Shown here: positions 1 to 7,975 of the stretch, one piece after another
Layout of the letters: each line of letters begins with the position of its first letter
Position numbering within the stretch: the first letter of the stretch is position 1
Origin: Dunaliella salina
Lineage: Eukaryota; Chlorophyta; Chlorophyceae; Chlamydomonadales; Dunaliellaceae
Direction of reading: 5' to 3'
Assembly: GCA_002284615.2 (NCBI GenBank)
Contig: MU069868.1
Location: 6,518-22,113 of the forward strand
DNA length: 15,596 bases
Position numbers and translations under genes: made by a program
Notes under the pieces: generated by a model
What the model was told of the DNA's origin: nothing
Seen by the model: the letters and a program-made list of their open reading frames with translations, nothing else
The model's database searches: none

Positions 1-3000
1 CTCCACCATCTGCAACGTGGGATGGGCAGCAAGCAACACCACCTGCTGTTGACACACCTATGCCGCCATCTCCACCGTCAGCAACAGGGGAAGGGCAAGA
101 AGGGATGCCTGCTGCTGCTGACCCACCAATTTCGCCATCTCCACCACCAGCAGTAGGGGAGGGGCAGCGAGAGAGGCCCACTGATGTCGGCACAGCAATG
201 CCGCCATGTCCACCATCAGCAACAGGGGAAGAGCAGCAAGGGACGGCCGCTGCTTTTGGCACACCAATGCCCCCATCTCCACCATCAGCAACAGGGGATG
301 GGCAGCAACAGATGCCCGTTGCTGTTGACGCACCAATGCCGCCATCTCCACTGTCAGCAACAGGGGATCGGCAGCAAGCAACACCACCTGCTGTTGACGC
401 ACGAATGCCGCCATCTCCACCTTCAGCAATAGGGGAAGGGCAGCATGGGACACCTGCTATTGTTGGCACACCTGTGCCGCCATCTCTACCATCAGCAACA
501 GGGGAAGGGCAGCAAGCGACCCCACCTGCTGTTGACCCACCAATGCTGCCATCTCCACCATCAGCAACATTGGAAGGGCAGCAATGGACGCCCCCTGCTG
601 TGGGCACACCTGTGCCACTATTTCCACCATCAGCAACAGGGGAAGGGCAGCAAGGGATGCCTGCTGCCGTTGACGCACCAATGCCGCCATCTCCACCACC
701 AGCAACAGGGGAAGGGCGTCAAGCAACACCAGCGCTTGATGCTCCTTTTCTTTTCCCAATGGCTAGCCCACCAATGGCCCTGTTTGCTCAAGAGAATGAC
801 TGGCTCACCAATTCCCCTGTGTATCCTCCCATGTACCCAGAAGCCGGCAAAAGCTCGTTCTTTGATTTAAAAATTGCGATGCAGTTTGATGACCTTAGCA
901 AGCTCCCCTTATCTGGACAAGGTTGGTACTATATACCGTTTAAGCACCATATGCTCATTTAACTCTTCTCTGAGGTTGCTTGTCATCCGTTGCGATTGGT
1001 GTTTCCAAGTCAACTCCATAGTGAGTTCCACTCCTAGGTAGCAAGAAGGTGTGTCTGGTGTTATGTATGGGGCCTTCCGTCCCTGTATTCCTTTTTTTAC
1101 TTAAGCTTTGCAAATATCCAGGATTTTCACGCATGAAAGCTGCCCCTCTTTCTGACCTCTCCTTGGTTGACATTTGATGGAACAGACCTGATCAAATGTG
1201 TATGATCTGTCGTAGATGTCGCGGTGGCGTCGGCCCCCATCGAAATGGCTTTGGTGTTTCCTTAGAATTTTCAAAAACTACCCACGTGCTTCTTTATCCC
1301 CATTTTTCCATAGGACTCAATCTCCTTTGAGTGAAATGGCCAAATATTAAAGGGTCATGGCATGGTTCTCCTTGTAAACTAGATGTCTTCCTTAACTTCC
1401 TTTCTCAAAGTCTGAGAAAGAAAGTTTTCAATTTTTTCCTGTTTGCAGGAATCGACTACGTTCACGCAGGGTACACTCTGAGTGCCAACTTCAGCATGAC
1501 TGCACTTGATACATATGCACAATGTGCGCTTGCAACTGTCCAGAAGCAGCAAACGGAGATGTCTCAGGTCAGAGGCTGAAATAATATACAAAGATAAGAC
1601 AAGCGCACTGTGTATTTTAATTACTACTCGTGTCTTATAGGCCCGAGGGCTTTGTGATCGTCTATCGTTCCATAGCATGACGCATAACAGACAGCAATAC
1701 AGGTTTGGTTACAAGAAATAAACAGTTGTTCTCAAAATAGGTGGAGCAAGCTCTCTGTGTAGAGGTCCGGAAGTGCTTTCAAGATTTGCCCTTGAATGCT
1801 CACACCTGCAGGCACTTCAAATTGACCCCATGGTATGCATCATTTGCACGTGTGGAAGACACAGAGCAAGCTCTATAGAAGTTACAAGGCTGTCTCAAGG
1901 CTTGTCCCAAAATGCTTGATCTGCAGGCCCTTCAAATTGATCCCGGCCGGATCTTCATCACCTGCTTCGGTCTTAAAGGAGGGCCTGATTCGCCGCCCAG
2001 CAGCATGCCAGGCGTTGGACAGTCAGAAGCAATGCAGATCTTGAAGGAAAGGCAACTCCTTCAGACAGAGGGCTCCTGCAGCACAACCGCGCATTTCAGG
2101 GCGTTCCTTTCGCTGCCGCCAGGAGATCCTGAGAAAGCTATGCAGGCGCTCCGAGATTTTGTGCAGAATAAGACGGCTGCATTCAGATGCCCAAGGCCTA
2201 GGTTGAGCTTTGAGATCAACACCGTGGTGCGTGGGGTTTGGGGAGGGGGAAAGGGGGGTAAGCGAGGGTATGCATCATTTCCGTGTGTGGACTTGAGAAC
2301 ATGCAAGTGGACAAGCTTGTTTTGCACCTTAGGTTGTGTGGCATGTTCATTCATTTTGCTCACACATTCACACACAGCATCAAAAATTGTAACCAAGTCT
2401 GATAAAATCTGAAAAATCGGACTGGTCGTGACTGAGGAAATCACTTCTGTTCGGGGTCGGAGTGATCTACTTATGCCTCCAACAGGGCACACACTGTAGT
2501 TTTAGGGAAAGGCATTGCCTAGGATGTAACGGCAGGCACTCGTGGGCCTCGGAGCTGGTTGTCACAAGACGTGCAGGTTTCTCTTGTAATTAACAGCAGG
2601 CTTGTCAACGCATGGGGCCTAATTCCACGTATGATATTTTTTAATTACGTGATATAAGCTTCTCCATCTGTGTAATTAATAACGTTACCAAAGCAGAATC
2701 AATTAATAACTCATTGATAGGGAGCCCACACCTTGTAGGATCTGAGCACACCTTGTAAGATCTGAGCATACATGTAACCAGGTTAGGGACCCTCCATACT
2801 TATCGCCATGTTCTCAGCCCGCTAGGGCCGGCATGCTAGGTCTCCCAGATCGGATCGCCACGGACATGCACGCAGGTGGCAGTGGAAGCTGATGGAGATT
2901 TTGGCTGCCATCAATTTGTCAAGCAGTTGGAGGCGCAACAGATCCTACGGGCTTCATCAATCACATGTTGGGATTTTTTTGGGGCTGGGGAGGCCATCCT

Positions 3001-3920
3001 CGTGAGCAGGGATGGCAGGTATGAAACATCAGGCCTGGCTAGGCGCCACTGCTCACCCCGTTTCCTTGGCACATCAGGCTGTGCTTTCTGTTGGCTTAGA
3101 GGGGTTTGTAGCGAATTTTGGACCACGCGACCTCAAGCTGGGAGCATCCTCAGCTTGGTGGTTCTGCTTTCATCATTAGATTGGACTTGCAATGTTATTC
3201 ATGATCATCCATGTGACCAAATATCACTCTCCCATTTCAAGATGGGTCATTCTCCCATCTTGAAATGGCAGGGCATGCATACCTGAGTACTCAGTATAAT
3301 GCTGCATTCAACCTTGAAGTCATGGTTTAGCGCTCTCTTTCCTCTGCATTTGCAGGTCTGACACCTCTCCCTCCCAGCTTACAGGGGGAAACCTTGCAGG
3401 CGTGACCACAGAGTGCCAATGTATCAAGCAGAGTGATTGGATGGGCACAGGGCAGCCTTTCCTGTGGGTCTGGGTCCTCATCGCTGCTTTGGGCCTGCTG
3501 CTCTGGTGCTGCCTGCCATGCTTTGCGTCTTTGCTTGTTCGTTTGGTGAGTGAGGTGCAGGTGCAGGATGGCGACACAAAGCCCTGCCTGTCGTGATGCT
3601 GCATACGTTGCCTGTTCTGTGGTTGCCTGCCTACCATGCTTTGCGTTTTTGCTCGTTTCTTTGGTGAGTGAGGCGCAGGATGGCAACGCAAGCCCTGCCT
3701 GTCGAAATGCTGCATGCGTTGCCTGTTATGTGGTTGCCTGGTGCAGAAGTGAGCTAGTTCTGCAGTAAATGCAGCTGAGTACAAGTATTTTTGTCAGGTC
3801 CGTGTTGGAACACTAAAGTACATGGCAGCCTGCCCCGCAGCAAGCAGTGCAACAAGTCTTGATCCCCTCCCATTAGAAGTCACATGCATGCTGGGCACAC
3901 ATTGCATGGTGGAGGTGGAG

Positions 3921-3970
<50 letters not shown>

Positions 3971-6900
3971 CAATATCCAGCCAATGAATTGATGCACATC
4001 ACTAGCGCATACACATATACTCCTGTGCGTGCGTGCTCATACTTTCCTTCCTCAGATGTCAACGAAGAAGGCAAAACTTGTCAGCACCGGCACCAACACT
4101 ACACGGAAGGCTGTGTACTCTAACGAGGTGTTTTGCAGCGTCATCGAAGAGGACTCTGACACCATCATCGAGGGTCCCTCACGGGCCGTTTGCCCCAGCA
4201 ATCTTGCGCAGAACAGCTTTGCTGGGCCAGGTGCTTCCCAGAGCAGCTGCGCCATCTCACCCTGTGCTCAGGGTACTGTATCCGGCATTTGCAGCAGCCC
4301 CCGCGGTGAACCTGAGCCTGACTCTTTTGGGCCTGCTCAACAAAGCAAGGGACAATGCTTGCTCCAAGACAGCAAATGCACACACTCCTACCTTGTGACG
4401 GAGGTGCCCAAGTACGGTGACCACGAGAATGATGCGCGCAAGTGCAGCAGCCCCGGGATTGTGCTATGCCTCAGCCCTACAACCCCACGAAGCCGGCCCG
4501 TGCACTCGCTACGGGCGGGCTCCATCAAGTCCAACCAGGTGCAGCCCGACCCAGCCTCAACCACTCGCTCCAAGGGGGCGCCCTCCCGCACTTCCAGCCC
4601 CAGCTCTTGCTCCAGGAACAGCGCTGCTAACAGCTGTCCATCTTCCGGCAGCATGGCTGCTGTGACGGGGGCCCCCATCATTACAGCAGGCACCCCTACA
4701 GCCTCCACTGAATGTGACGCTGCCACCGTTTGCATGGCTGCAGACACATGCTCCTTGTCACACAACAGCCCAAACCCTGCAACTACACCCAACTGTGCCC
4801 AGGCCAGCTTGGCCAAGGGCATGGATGCTGTGCCTGCTCCGTGCCCTGCGACTGCTGGTCAACAGCAGTTCCATGCCGCAGGTGTCCTTCGCCGCGCAGC
4901 TTCTTGTACGAGGTCTACTCTAGCAGGGTCGCCACGTCATGGTCCGACCTTTTTCAGCATTGACCATAGATCCATATCTGCCCATGGATGCAACCTCGCA
5001 ACTGGTGCTGAACCCCGCGCTCGCGAGTGCTGGACTTCTGCTTTACAAAGCTCAGTTTCATTGGCCAATGAGGATGAATTGGTGGGTGCGTTGGACACCG
5101 CTAGTGCTAATAACTTACATGCAGCCTTGTGCCTTTGCAAAGCAATCCAAAACAAAGGAAAGAAAAGAAAAACTGTGAGCCAGGTGGCTACCGAGAGGAT
5201 AACTTCTGGACGTCATGTACAAATTCTATAATGAACTGTATACTTGGAAGCTTGAGCTCGAAATCTATCAATTGGTATATAACAAGTCCATTCGGAGGGG
5301 GGGGAGGGGGAAAGGGGGGGGAGGGGGGGGGGGGCGCGAGTTGAGGGCTGGACCCCCCCTCCAGAATTTTTTTGAGCCACTTCTATAGAATTCTAAACAT
5401 ATCACTGGACTCCTGAATCTTGGATTGGCACCCTCCTTGAGGAAATTGGGAAAAAGGGGGCGTCTCTGCGCACGTATCAAAGTCAGCGCCAGATGCCCAT
5501 GGATGTACGTCCCAGGGGGTGCCCATGAATGTATGTCCCAGGGGGTGCGGGGGCAATCATGCAGCAAACACATCCAAAATTCCACAATAGCAACCATGCT
5601 TGGTGATGCTGGCATAGTTGCACAGTTCGCGTACCAGAGGCTCAGGTATGCGCACCCGCACCATTCGTACCCGTACTCGTACCAGTACGTGGCACCGGAG
5701 GGGGGTTGGGGGGGGGGGCAGCGGCCACGCCAGGCATGAAGGATGTTGCTCATCCGCGAAATGGCACTTTACTGACAAAATTTATTATTTGATTATATTA
5801 TGAACATGATGGAGGAGATGGATGCAGGACCGAAGATGGTTGCAACGTCAATTGAGCATTTGGGTAGAAGACCATCAAGCGCCATCAGGTACACTCTCAT
5901 GCCATCAGGTGAACCTGCATTATTTGTTGGCTTGTCTCTGGAGCAGGGGTAAGGGTGAAAGCGGAGCTTGCACAAGAGCACAAAGGTATGTAACGGTATG
6001 TAACCACAGGGCTGCAACATTTCAGCTGGCCAAGTATCCCACCCTCAAATGAGGGAAAAACTTTGAAAATTTTTTGCAGGGTGGTCAGGAATTTTTGCAG
6101 AGTGGCGTACCAGCGGAGCAGCCAGCAAACATGCGCAGGGGCTTGCTGCATGAGCAGCCCATGCATGCATGCATTCGTTTGAGCGCATGAAGCATTGAAT
6201 GAGTGCAGTACATGAAGCAGCACACGCTTCAATGGCTGTAGTGCGATGAGCAGTTGCATCATGATGCATGAGCAGTCGCATCATGACTCCAGAGCAAATG
6301 CTGAATGATGAATGCATGATGCAAATGCTGAGCCTCTTCTCCACGTGGTGATGCACATTTGAAAGTTAATGTGGCTTGAATACACATCGTAGCGCAAATG
6401 AAGGTATAGGCATGCACAAACGGAGTACCACAGTGTGGATCTAAGTTTTTTTTTTAACACTCCGTACCACTCTCTACAAGCTGTCATACTCGTACCCATA
6501 CCCGTACCCGTATTTGTACCCATATCCCCGTACTGTGCAACTATGCCGAAGTGGCAGTTTGAGGACTTGCAAGCCACTTATGGGTGCCTGGCAGGAAGGG
6601 CATGCATGAGCGTTTGCAGCTCAGTGTTTGCCCCATACCTCTGCTGCAACTTTCTCTTTCGAAGTCATAAGTGTGCAGATGGATGAGAAATTCAAAGAGG
6701 AACATATTAATACCTTCTGGTCTGCGTTGGGGCACTGGAAGGGTCTTTTTTTTGGGAGGGGAGGGGGACAAGGGTCTTGGGCCCATTTTTTGACATTACG
6801 TCCTGTAATTGTTTTTGACCCTTCTGTGTAGGCGAAGGAAATTCTCCTACATCAATTAAGGAAAAGGAGGAATATGGCTCAGAAGGGCCGCAAGTCCACT

Positions 6901-7408
6901 CCACCACAGAGCTCCATCCGGAACAACTGTTGGCTCTGGACTTTTGTGTTGCATCTGTTGACCTTAATTCATGTCGCAAGCATTTCTTTAAAAAAAATGT
7001 CGACAGACAGCAGCGTGTGCTGCTCCACACAACAAAGCTGCTGGCTACGCGCTCTCTGAGTTCTATGCTGAGCATCAACGCGCCTTATGACTTTGCAGGA
7101 AGACAAGTCTCCTGACATGCCTCCCAGGCCAGAGCCTCTGCCTGCTAGCCTGGGTCCAACGAGTGCTGAGCTTTTGCAGTCTGCCAAGATGGTTGCCCCT
7201 GCTTCAGCAGATAAATGCCCTCCAAAAATCCTTCCTGGCACTCCTGACCAGACGGTGAGAGCCTGGATGCTGGTCTGAAGACCTTTCATATGTATCTTTT
7301 CATGTTGCACTGCGTGCATGCTTGACTGCCCAAGCGTGCGAAATGCTGTTTGCGCCTAAGTTATGCCTCTTGTTGTAGGAGCCAGAAGGGCAAGCAATAG
7401 ATTTATAG
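1..7408 (+). CDS. Predicted 10-exon gene, left-truncated: Pro-rich-repeat single-pass membrane protein, family unknown
   Basis: Model: join(<3..921, 1449..1567, 1927..2226, 2876..3018, 3356..3545, 4056..5174, 6679..6742, 6832..7016, 7099..7254, 7379..7408). Intron phases 1,0,0,2,0,0,1,0,0 all agree across the junctions, and the spliced length (3225 nt) is a multiple of three ending in TAG. Domain order: eleven 23-residue Pro-rich repeats, a globular region with sequons NFS and NKT, a hydrophobic segment in exon 5, a basic stretch (RLMSTKKAK), then a Ser/Ala/Pro/Thr-rich tail. This implies an outside N-terminus and a cytoplasmic C-terminus. The SPP repeats resemble hydroxyproline-rich cell-wall or adhesion proteins of green algae (family knowledge). 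The function is unknown. Exons 1-6 are better supported than 7-10, because the last exons are short and exon 8 shares sequence with a dispersed repeat. The 5' end lies outside the window. Confidence 0.45.
3..749 (+). repeat. 69-bp tandem repeat, about 11 copies, coding
   Basis: Unit starts fall at 60, 129, 198, 267, 336, 405, 474, 543, 612 and 681, preceded by a partial unit to the left edge. Each encodes 23 residues of the pattern (M/V/I)PPSPPSATGEGQQ-(A/G)(T/M)P-AV-(D/G)-P. Copies differ by point changes only until the last one, which decays after 720. SPP-rich repeats of this kind are typical of extracellular hydroxyproline-rich glycoproteins in green algae. The array probably varies in copy number between strains and may continue to the left of the window. 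Confidence 0.9.
3..921 (+). CDS. Exon 1 (partial): Pro-rich 23-residue repeat domain
   Basis: The frame is open from the left edge. The repeats end near 749. A non-repetitive segment follows, including FAQENDWLTNSPVYPPMYPE and SFFDLKIAMQFDDLSKLPL. If unspliced, the frame would stop at 960-962 after a short hydrophobic tail. I prefer splicing at CAAG|GTTGGT (921/922, phase 1), because the next exon then completes a Gly codon and continues in frame without a stop. The repeat array is also open in other frames on both strands, simply because the 69-bp unit is a multiple of three. I chose this frame because it alone continues past the array into unique coding sequence and connects to exon 2. Confidence 0.55.
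1449..1567 (+). CDS. Exon 2
   Basis: A strong acceptor (pyrimidine tract, then GTTTGCAG) precedes 1449 and the donor is CTCAG|GTCAGA. The exon is 119 bp and begins by completing a Gly codon carried over from exon 1. It encodes IDYVHAGYTLSANFSMTALD and continues to QKQQTEMSQ. It has one N-glycosylation sequon (NFS) and one Cys. In the intron just upstream, 1400-1420 can form an 8-bp hairpin. No family was recognised. The alternating hydrophobic pattern suits a folded extracellular module. Confidence 0.45.
1744..1945 (+). repeat. Tandem duplication (~115-120 bp) of the intron 2 / exon 3 boundary
   Basis: Copy 1 starts at 1744 and copy 2 at 1864, both with GAGCAAGCTCT. Each runs to a CTGCAG acceptor (1806-1811 and 1921-1926) followed by near-identical exon sequence, GC(A/C)CTTCAAATTGA(C/T)CCC. 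Copy 1 is then closed by a donor-like GTATGC at 1833, so 1812-1832 forms a potential 21-bp microexon encoding ALQIDPM in phase 0. The stretch after copy 1 (GTATGCATCATTT) recurs at 2269 inside intron 3. Confidence 0.7.
1927..2226 (+). CDS. Exon 3
   Basis: This is a 300-bp exon of 100 codons, phase 0 at both ends. Its acceptor is TGATCTGCAG and its donor ACCGTG|GTGCGT. It encodes ALQIDPGRIFITCFGLKGG..., then EAMQILKERQLLQTEGSCST, AFLSLPPGDPEKAMQALRDF and a sequon (NKT), ending in FEINTV. It has three Cys. The pattern of a helix after GD-P-EKAMQAL followed by a strand suggests a compact alpha/beta module. I do not recognise it. Intron 3 opens with a long G-rich run (about 2233-2261). Confidence 0.5.
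2727..2766 (+). repeat. 20-bp direct repeat, two copies, in intron 3
   Basis: Units at 2727-2746 and 2747-2766 differ at one base (CACACCTTGTAGGATCTGAG versus the same with AAG). They lie 110 bp upstream of the exon 4 acceptor. I see no function. Confidence 0.8.
2876..3018 (+). CDS. Exon 4
   Basis: The acceptor is GCACGCAG, with a weak pyrimidine tract, and the donor is GGCAG|GTATGA. The exon is 143 bp and leaves phase 2. It encodes VAVEADGDFGCHQFVKQLEA, then QQILRASSITCWDF and GAGEAILVSRDG. It joins exon 3 in phase 0 (FEINTV|VAVEADG) and exon 5 through a split Arg codon. It has two Cys. The product family was not recognised. The weak acceptor makes the 5' boundary the least certain of exons 1-6. 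Confidence 0.42.
3232..3268. repeat. Perfect 15-bp inverted repeat (hairpin), 7-nt loop, intron 4
   Basis: The arms CCATTTCAAGATGGG (3232-3246) and CCCATCTTGAAATGG (3254-3268) are exact reverse complements around TCATTCT. The hairpin sits 87 bp upstream of the exon 5 acceptor. It could be a remnant of a small inverted-repeat element or an intronic RNA structure. Confidence 0.85.
3356..3545 (+). CDS. Exon 5: transmembrane segment
   Basis: A very good acceptor (TCTCTTTCCTCTGCATTTGCAG) precedes 3356, and the donor TTTG|GTGAGT is a strong consensus. One nucleotide completes an Arg codon and 63 codons follow. SDTSPSQLTGGNLAG and a CQC motif precede a hydrophobic run from about 3459 (FLWVWVLIAALGLLLW), then CCLPCFASLLVRL. 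The run is long enough for one membrane helix. The cysteines at its end are candidate palmitoylation sites, and the next exon opens with Lys/Arg-rich sequence, which predicts an outside N-terminus. If the donor were not used, the frame would stop at 3594-3596. Confidence 0.5.
3508..3743 (+). repeat. 118-bp tandem duplication of the 3' half of exon 5 with its splice donor
   Basis: Copy 1 is about 3508-3625 and copy 2 about 3626-3743. CCATGCTTTGCG recurs at 3516 and 3634, and GGTGAGTGAGG at 3545 and 3663. Copy 2 lies in intron 5 and still encodes a similar membrane-like stretch (CLPCFAFLLVSL) ending at an intact GTGAGT donor at 3664. No clear acceptor opens copy 2. Confidence 0.8.
3923..3969. 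repeat. (GT)n microsatellite, about 23 units, in intron 5
   Basis: There is an uninterrupted GT run of 47 bp. It lies 87 bp upstream of the exon 6 acceptor on the transcribed strand. It is expected to vary in length between individuals. Confidence 0.97.
4056..5174 (+). CDS. Exon 6: long Ser/Ala/Pro/Thr-rich cytoplasmic tail
   Basis: The exon is 1119 bp (373 codons), phase 0 at both ends, with acceptor ACTTTCCTTCCTCAG and donor AAAACT|GTGAGC. It starts MSTKKAKLVSTGTNTTRKAV, which would be the basic stop-transfer stretch after the exon 5 helix. An acidic patch follows (IEEDSDTIIEG), then a long low-complexity region rich in Ser, Ala, Pro, Thr and Cys. It ends with KGKKRK, which resembles a nuclear localisation signal or basic patch. 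GC content is visibly higher here than in the flanking introns. Alternatively, the ATG at 4056 could start a separate gene whose frame ends at 5229-5231 if the donor is not used. No homology was recognised. Confidence 0.5.
5294..5334 (+). repeat. G-run block, G-quadruplex potential
   Basis: Successive G runs of 5 to 12 are separated by A or AAA, followed at 5354-5360 by a C7 run. A 19-bp core (GGGGAGGGGGAAAGGGGGG) also occurs in intron 3 near 2241. Further G runs lie at 5698-5718 and at 6749-6767 in intron 7. Confidence 0.85.
5494..5545 (+). repeat. 26-bp tandem duplication
   Basis: Copies at 5494-5519 and 5520-5545 (TGCCCATGGATGTACGTCCC... and TGCCCATGAATGTATGTCCC...) differ at two bases. 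They lie in intron 6. Confidence 0.85.
5611..6547. mobile_element. 937-bp segment with 16-bp perfect terminal inverted repeats (candidate non-autonomous DNA transposon)
   Basis: GGCATAGTTGCACAGT at 5611-5626 is the exact reverse complement of 6532-6547. Just inside each end is a degenerate CGTACC array (about 5660-5690 and 6488-6532), reminiscent of subterminal repeats of DNA transposons. The interior has no convincing transposase frame. No target-site duplication is apparent at the flanks (GGTGATGCT on the left, GAAGTGGC on the right), so the true ends may differ. It lies wholly within intron 6, as a non-coding insertion would. Confidence 0.45.
6245..6286 (+). repeat. 22-bp direct duplication in an ATG/TGC-rich stretch
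   Basis: GATGAGCAGTTGCATCATGA (6245-6264) and CATGAGCAGTCGCATCATGA (6267-6286) are near-identical. The surrounding 6140-6340 is dense in GCATGA and ATGCA words, giving many small palindromes. Confidence 0.75.
6679..6742 (+). CDS. Exon 7 (short)
   Basis: The exon is 64 bp, between AGTGTGCAG and AAGG|GTCTTT. It encodes MDEKFKEEHINTFWSALGHW followed by K and a split Gly. It accepts phase 0 from exon 6 and hands phase 1 to exon 8, as required. The donor is followed by T- and G-runs, and a non-canonical +3 position weakens it. The segment is charged and helical in appearance. No family was recognised. Confidence 0.3.
6832..7016 (+). CDS. Exon 8
   Basis: The acceptor is TTTTTGACCCTTCTGTGTAG. The frame gives EGNSPTSIKEKEEYGSEGPQ, then LHPEQLLALDFCVASVDLNS and CRKHFFKKNVDRQQR. 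The proposed donor is CGT|GTGCTG at 7017, which gives an 82-bp intron and phase 0. Without it the frame stops at 7113-7115. Bases 6849-6866 also occur exactly at 15233-15250 as part of a longer dispersed repeat, so this exon may share ancestry with repeat sequence. Confidence is limited by the weak donor. Confidence 0.3.
7099..7254 (+). CDS. Exon 9, Pro-rich
   Basis: The acceptor is TATGACTTTGCAG and the donor GACG|GTGAGA. The exon is 156 bp, phase 0 on both sides. It encodes EDKSPDMPPRPEPLPASLGP, then TSAELLQSAKMVAPASADK and PPKILPGTPDQT, a composition like the exon 6 tail. A second frame is also open across it, so the frame choice rests on phase and composition. Confidence 0.35.
7379..7408 (+). 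CDS. Exon 10 (terminal, EPEGQAIDL-stop)
   Basis: After a TATGCCTCTTGTTGTAG acceptor, phase 0 gives EPEGQAIDL and TAG at 7406-7408. It is very short, so it could be coincidental, and the gene might instead end or continue elsewhere. I see no obvious TGTAA-type polyadenylation signal close downstream. Confidence 0.25.
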   Translation, partial: EPEGQAIDL

Positions 7409-7501
7409 AGCAACTGCTCCACAAGCACAGGTTCTTTCAGGCAAGTAGCCCTGTGCCATGCCAGACTGCCCAAGCATTAAGCTCGTGCGCCATGACCGTT
7501 T
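7409..7501. other. Short spacer, nothing identified
   Basis: This stretch may hold the 3' UTR of the upstream gene. No repeat or frame stands out. Confidence 0.3.
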
Positions 7502-7789
7502 CTATTTACGTGACGTGGAAGTGCATTGGCTGACAGCCTCCAGCTGAGACGCCTGAATGCTAGCCTGCCTGTGCGGAAGCGAAGCAATCCGTGGAGAAAA
7601 GAAAGGGTTTTGGGCTCTTGTTTTGATCAAAGAATGCAAAATGCCATGCCCATTTTTCCTCACACTTGTCAGACAAAGGTTTATTTTACAACCGCGACAA
7701 TCTGATGGTGGGAGCACATTGGATAAAGACCTAACAGCCTTAGGCTGAGACGCCTGCATGCTAGCTTGTTTGTGAGGAAAGAGGCTCAT
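7502..7789 (-). pseudogene. Two direct copies of a LINE C-terminal coding fragment
   Basis: The minus-strand frame carries two related segments, FPHKQASMQASQPKAVRS and LPHRQASIQASQLEAVSQ. At DNA level GCTGAGACGCCTG(A/C)ATGCTAGC recurs about 198 bp apart (near 7547 and 7745), followed by similar GATCAA(A)GAATGCAA words. A third relative lies at about 10718-10800, where the minus strand reads SNNKLYYFLHELLFYGQASS, close to the C-terminal end of the LINE copy at 11943-12236 (KLYLFISELMDIM). I read these as duplicated scraps of the element's 3' coding end. They are not a host gene. Confidence 0.4.
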
Positions 7790-7975
7790 GAGGAAAGGGA
7801 TATTTTTTTGTTGTTTCGATCAAGAAATGCAAGATGTTATGCCCATCCACTTTAGCAGGCCAGATTGAAAGTGTAGCGTTTTGATGACTGCCTGCTGTTT
7901 GCACGGTCTGAAGAGCTGTGTCAGAGTGCACGCAAACTTGGTTGTGCGAGGTCCATTTTATGCATCAAAAAATAT

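Larger units (their letters stand above)
5175..6678 (+). other. Intron 6 (1504 bp), repeat-rich
   Basis: The intron runs from GTGAGC to GTGTGCAG. It holds a G-run block (5294-5334), a 26-bp duplication (5494-5545), the inverted-repeat segment 5611-6547 and a 22-bp duplication (6245-6286). A small phase-0 frame after a TTTTTTGCAG acceptor at 6080 (GGQEFLQSGVPAEQPANMRR..., stop 6188-6190) could be an alternative last exon, with low support. Confidence 0.35.

Noticed and set aside
58..870. Several long frames on both strands across 58-870
   Set aside because: They are shadows of the 69-bp repeat, whose length keeps every frame open. They do not extend into unique sequence.
3320..3784. 154-codon minus-strand frame with internal repeats
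   Set aside because: The repeats are explained by the 118-bp tandem duplication. The plus-strand exon 5 has better splice and topology evidence.
4388..4822. 144-codon minus-strand frame opposite exon 6
   Set aside because: It lies wholly within the 373-codon plus exon, in GC-rich sequence where antisense frames are common. It has no splice or motif support.
5656..6535. CGTACC arrays as a regulatory or telomere-like array
   Set aside because: They are short and degenerate, and lie just inside the inverted repeats, so subterminal transposon repeats are the simpler reading.
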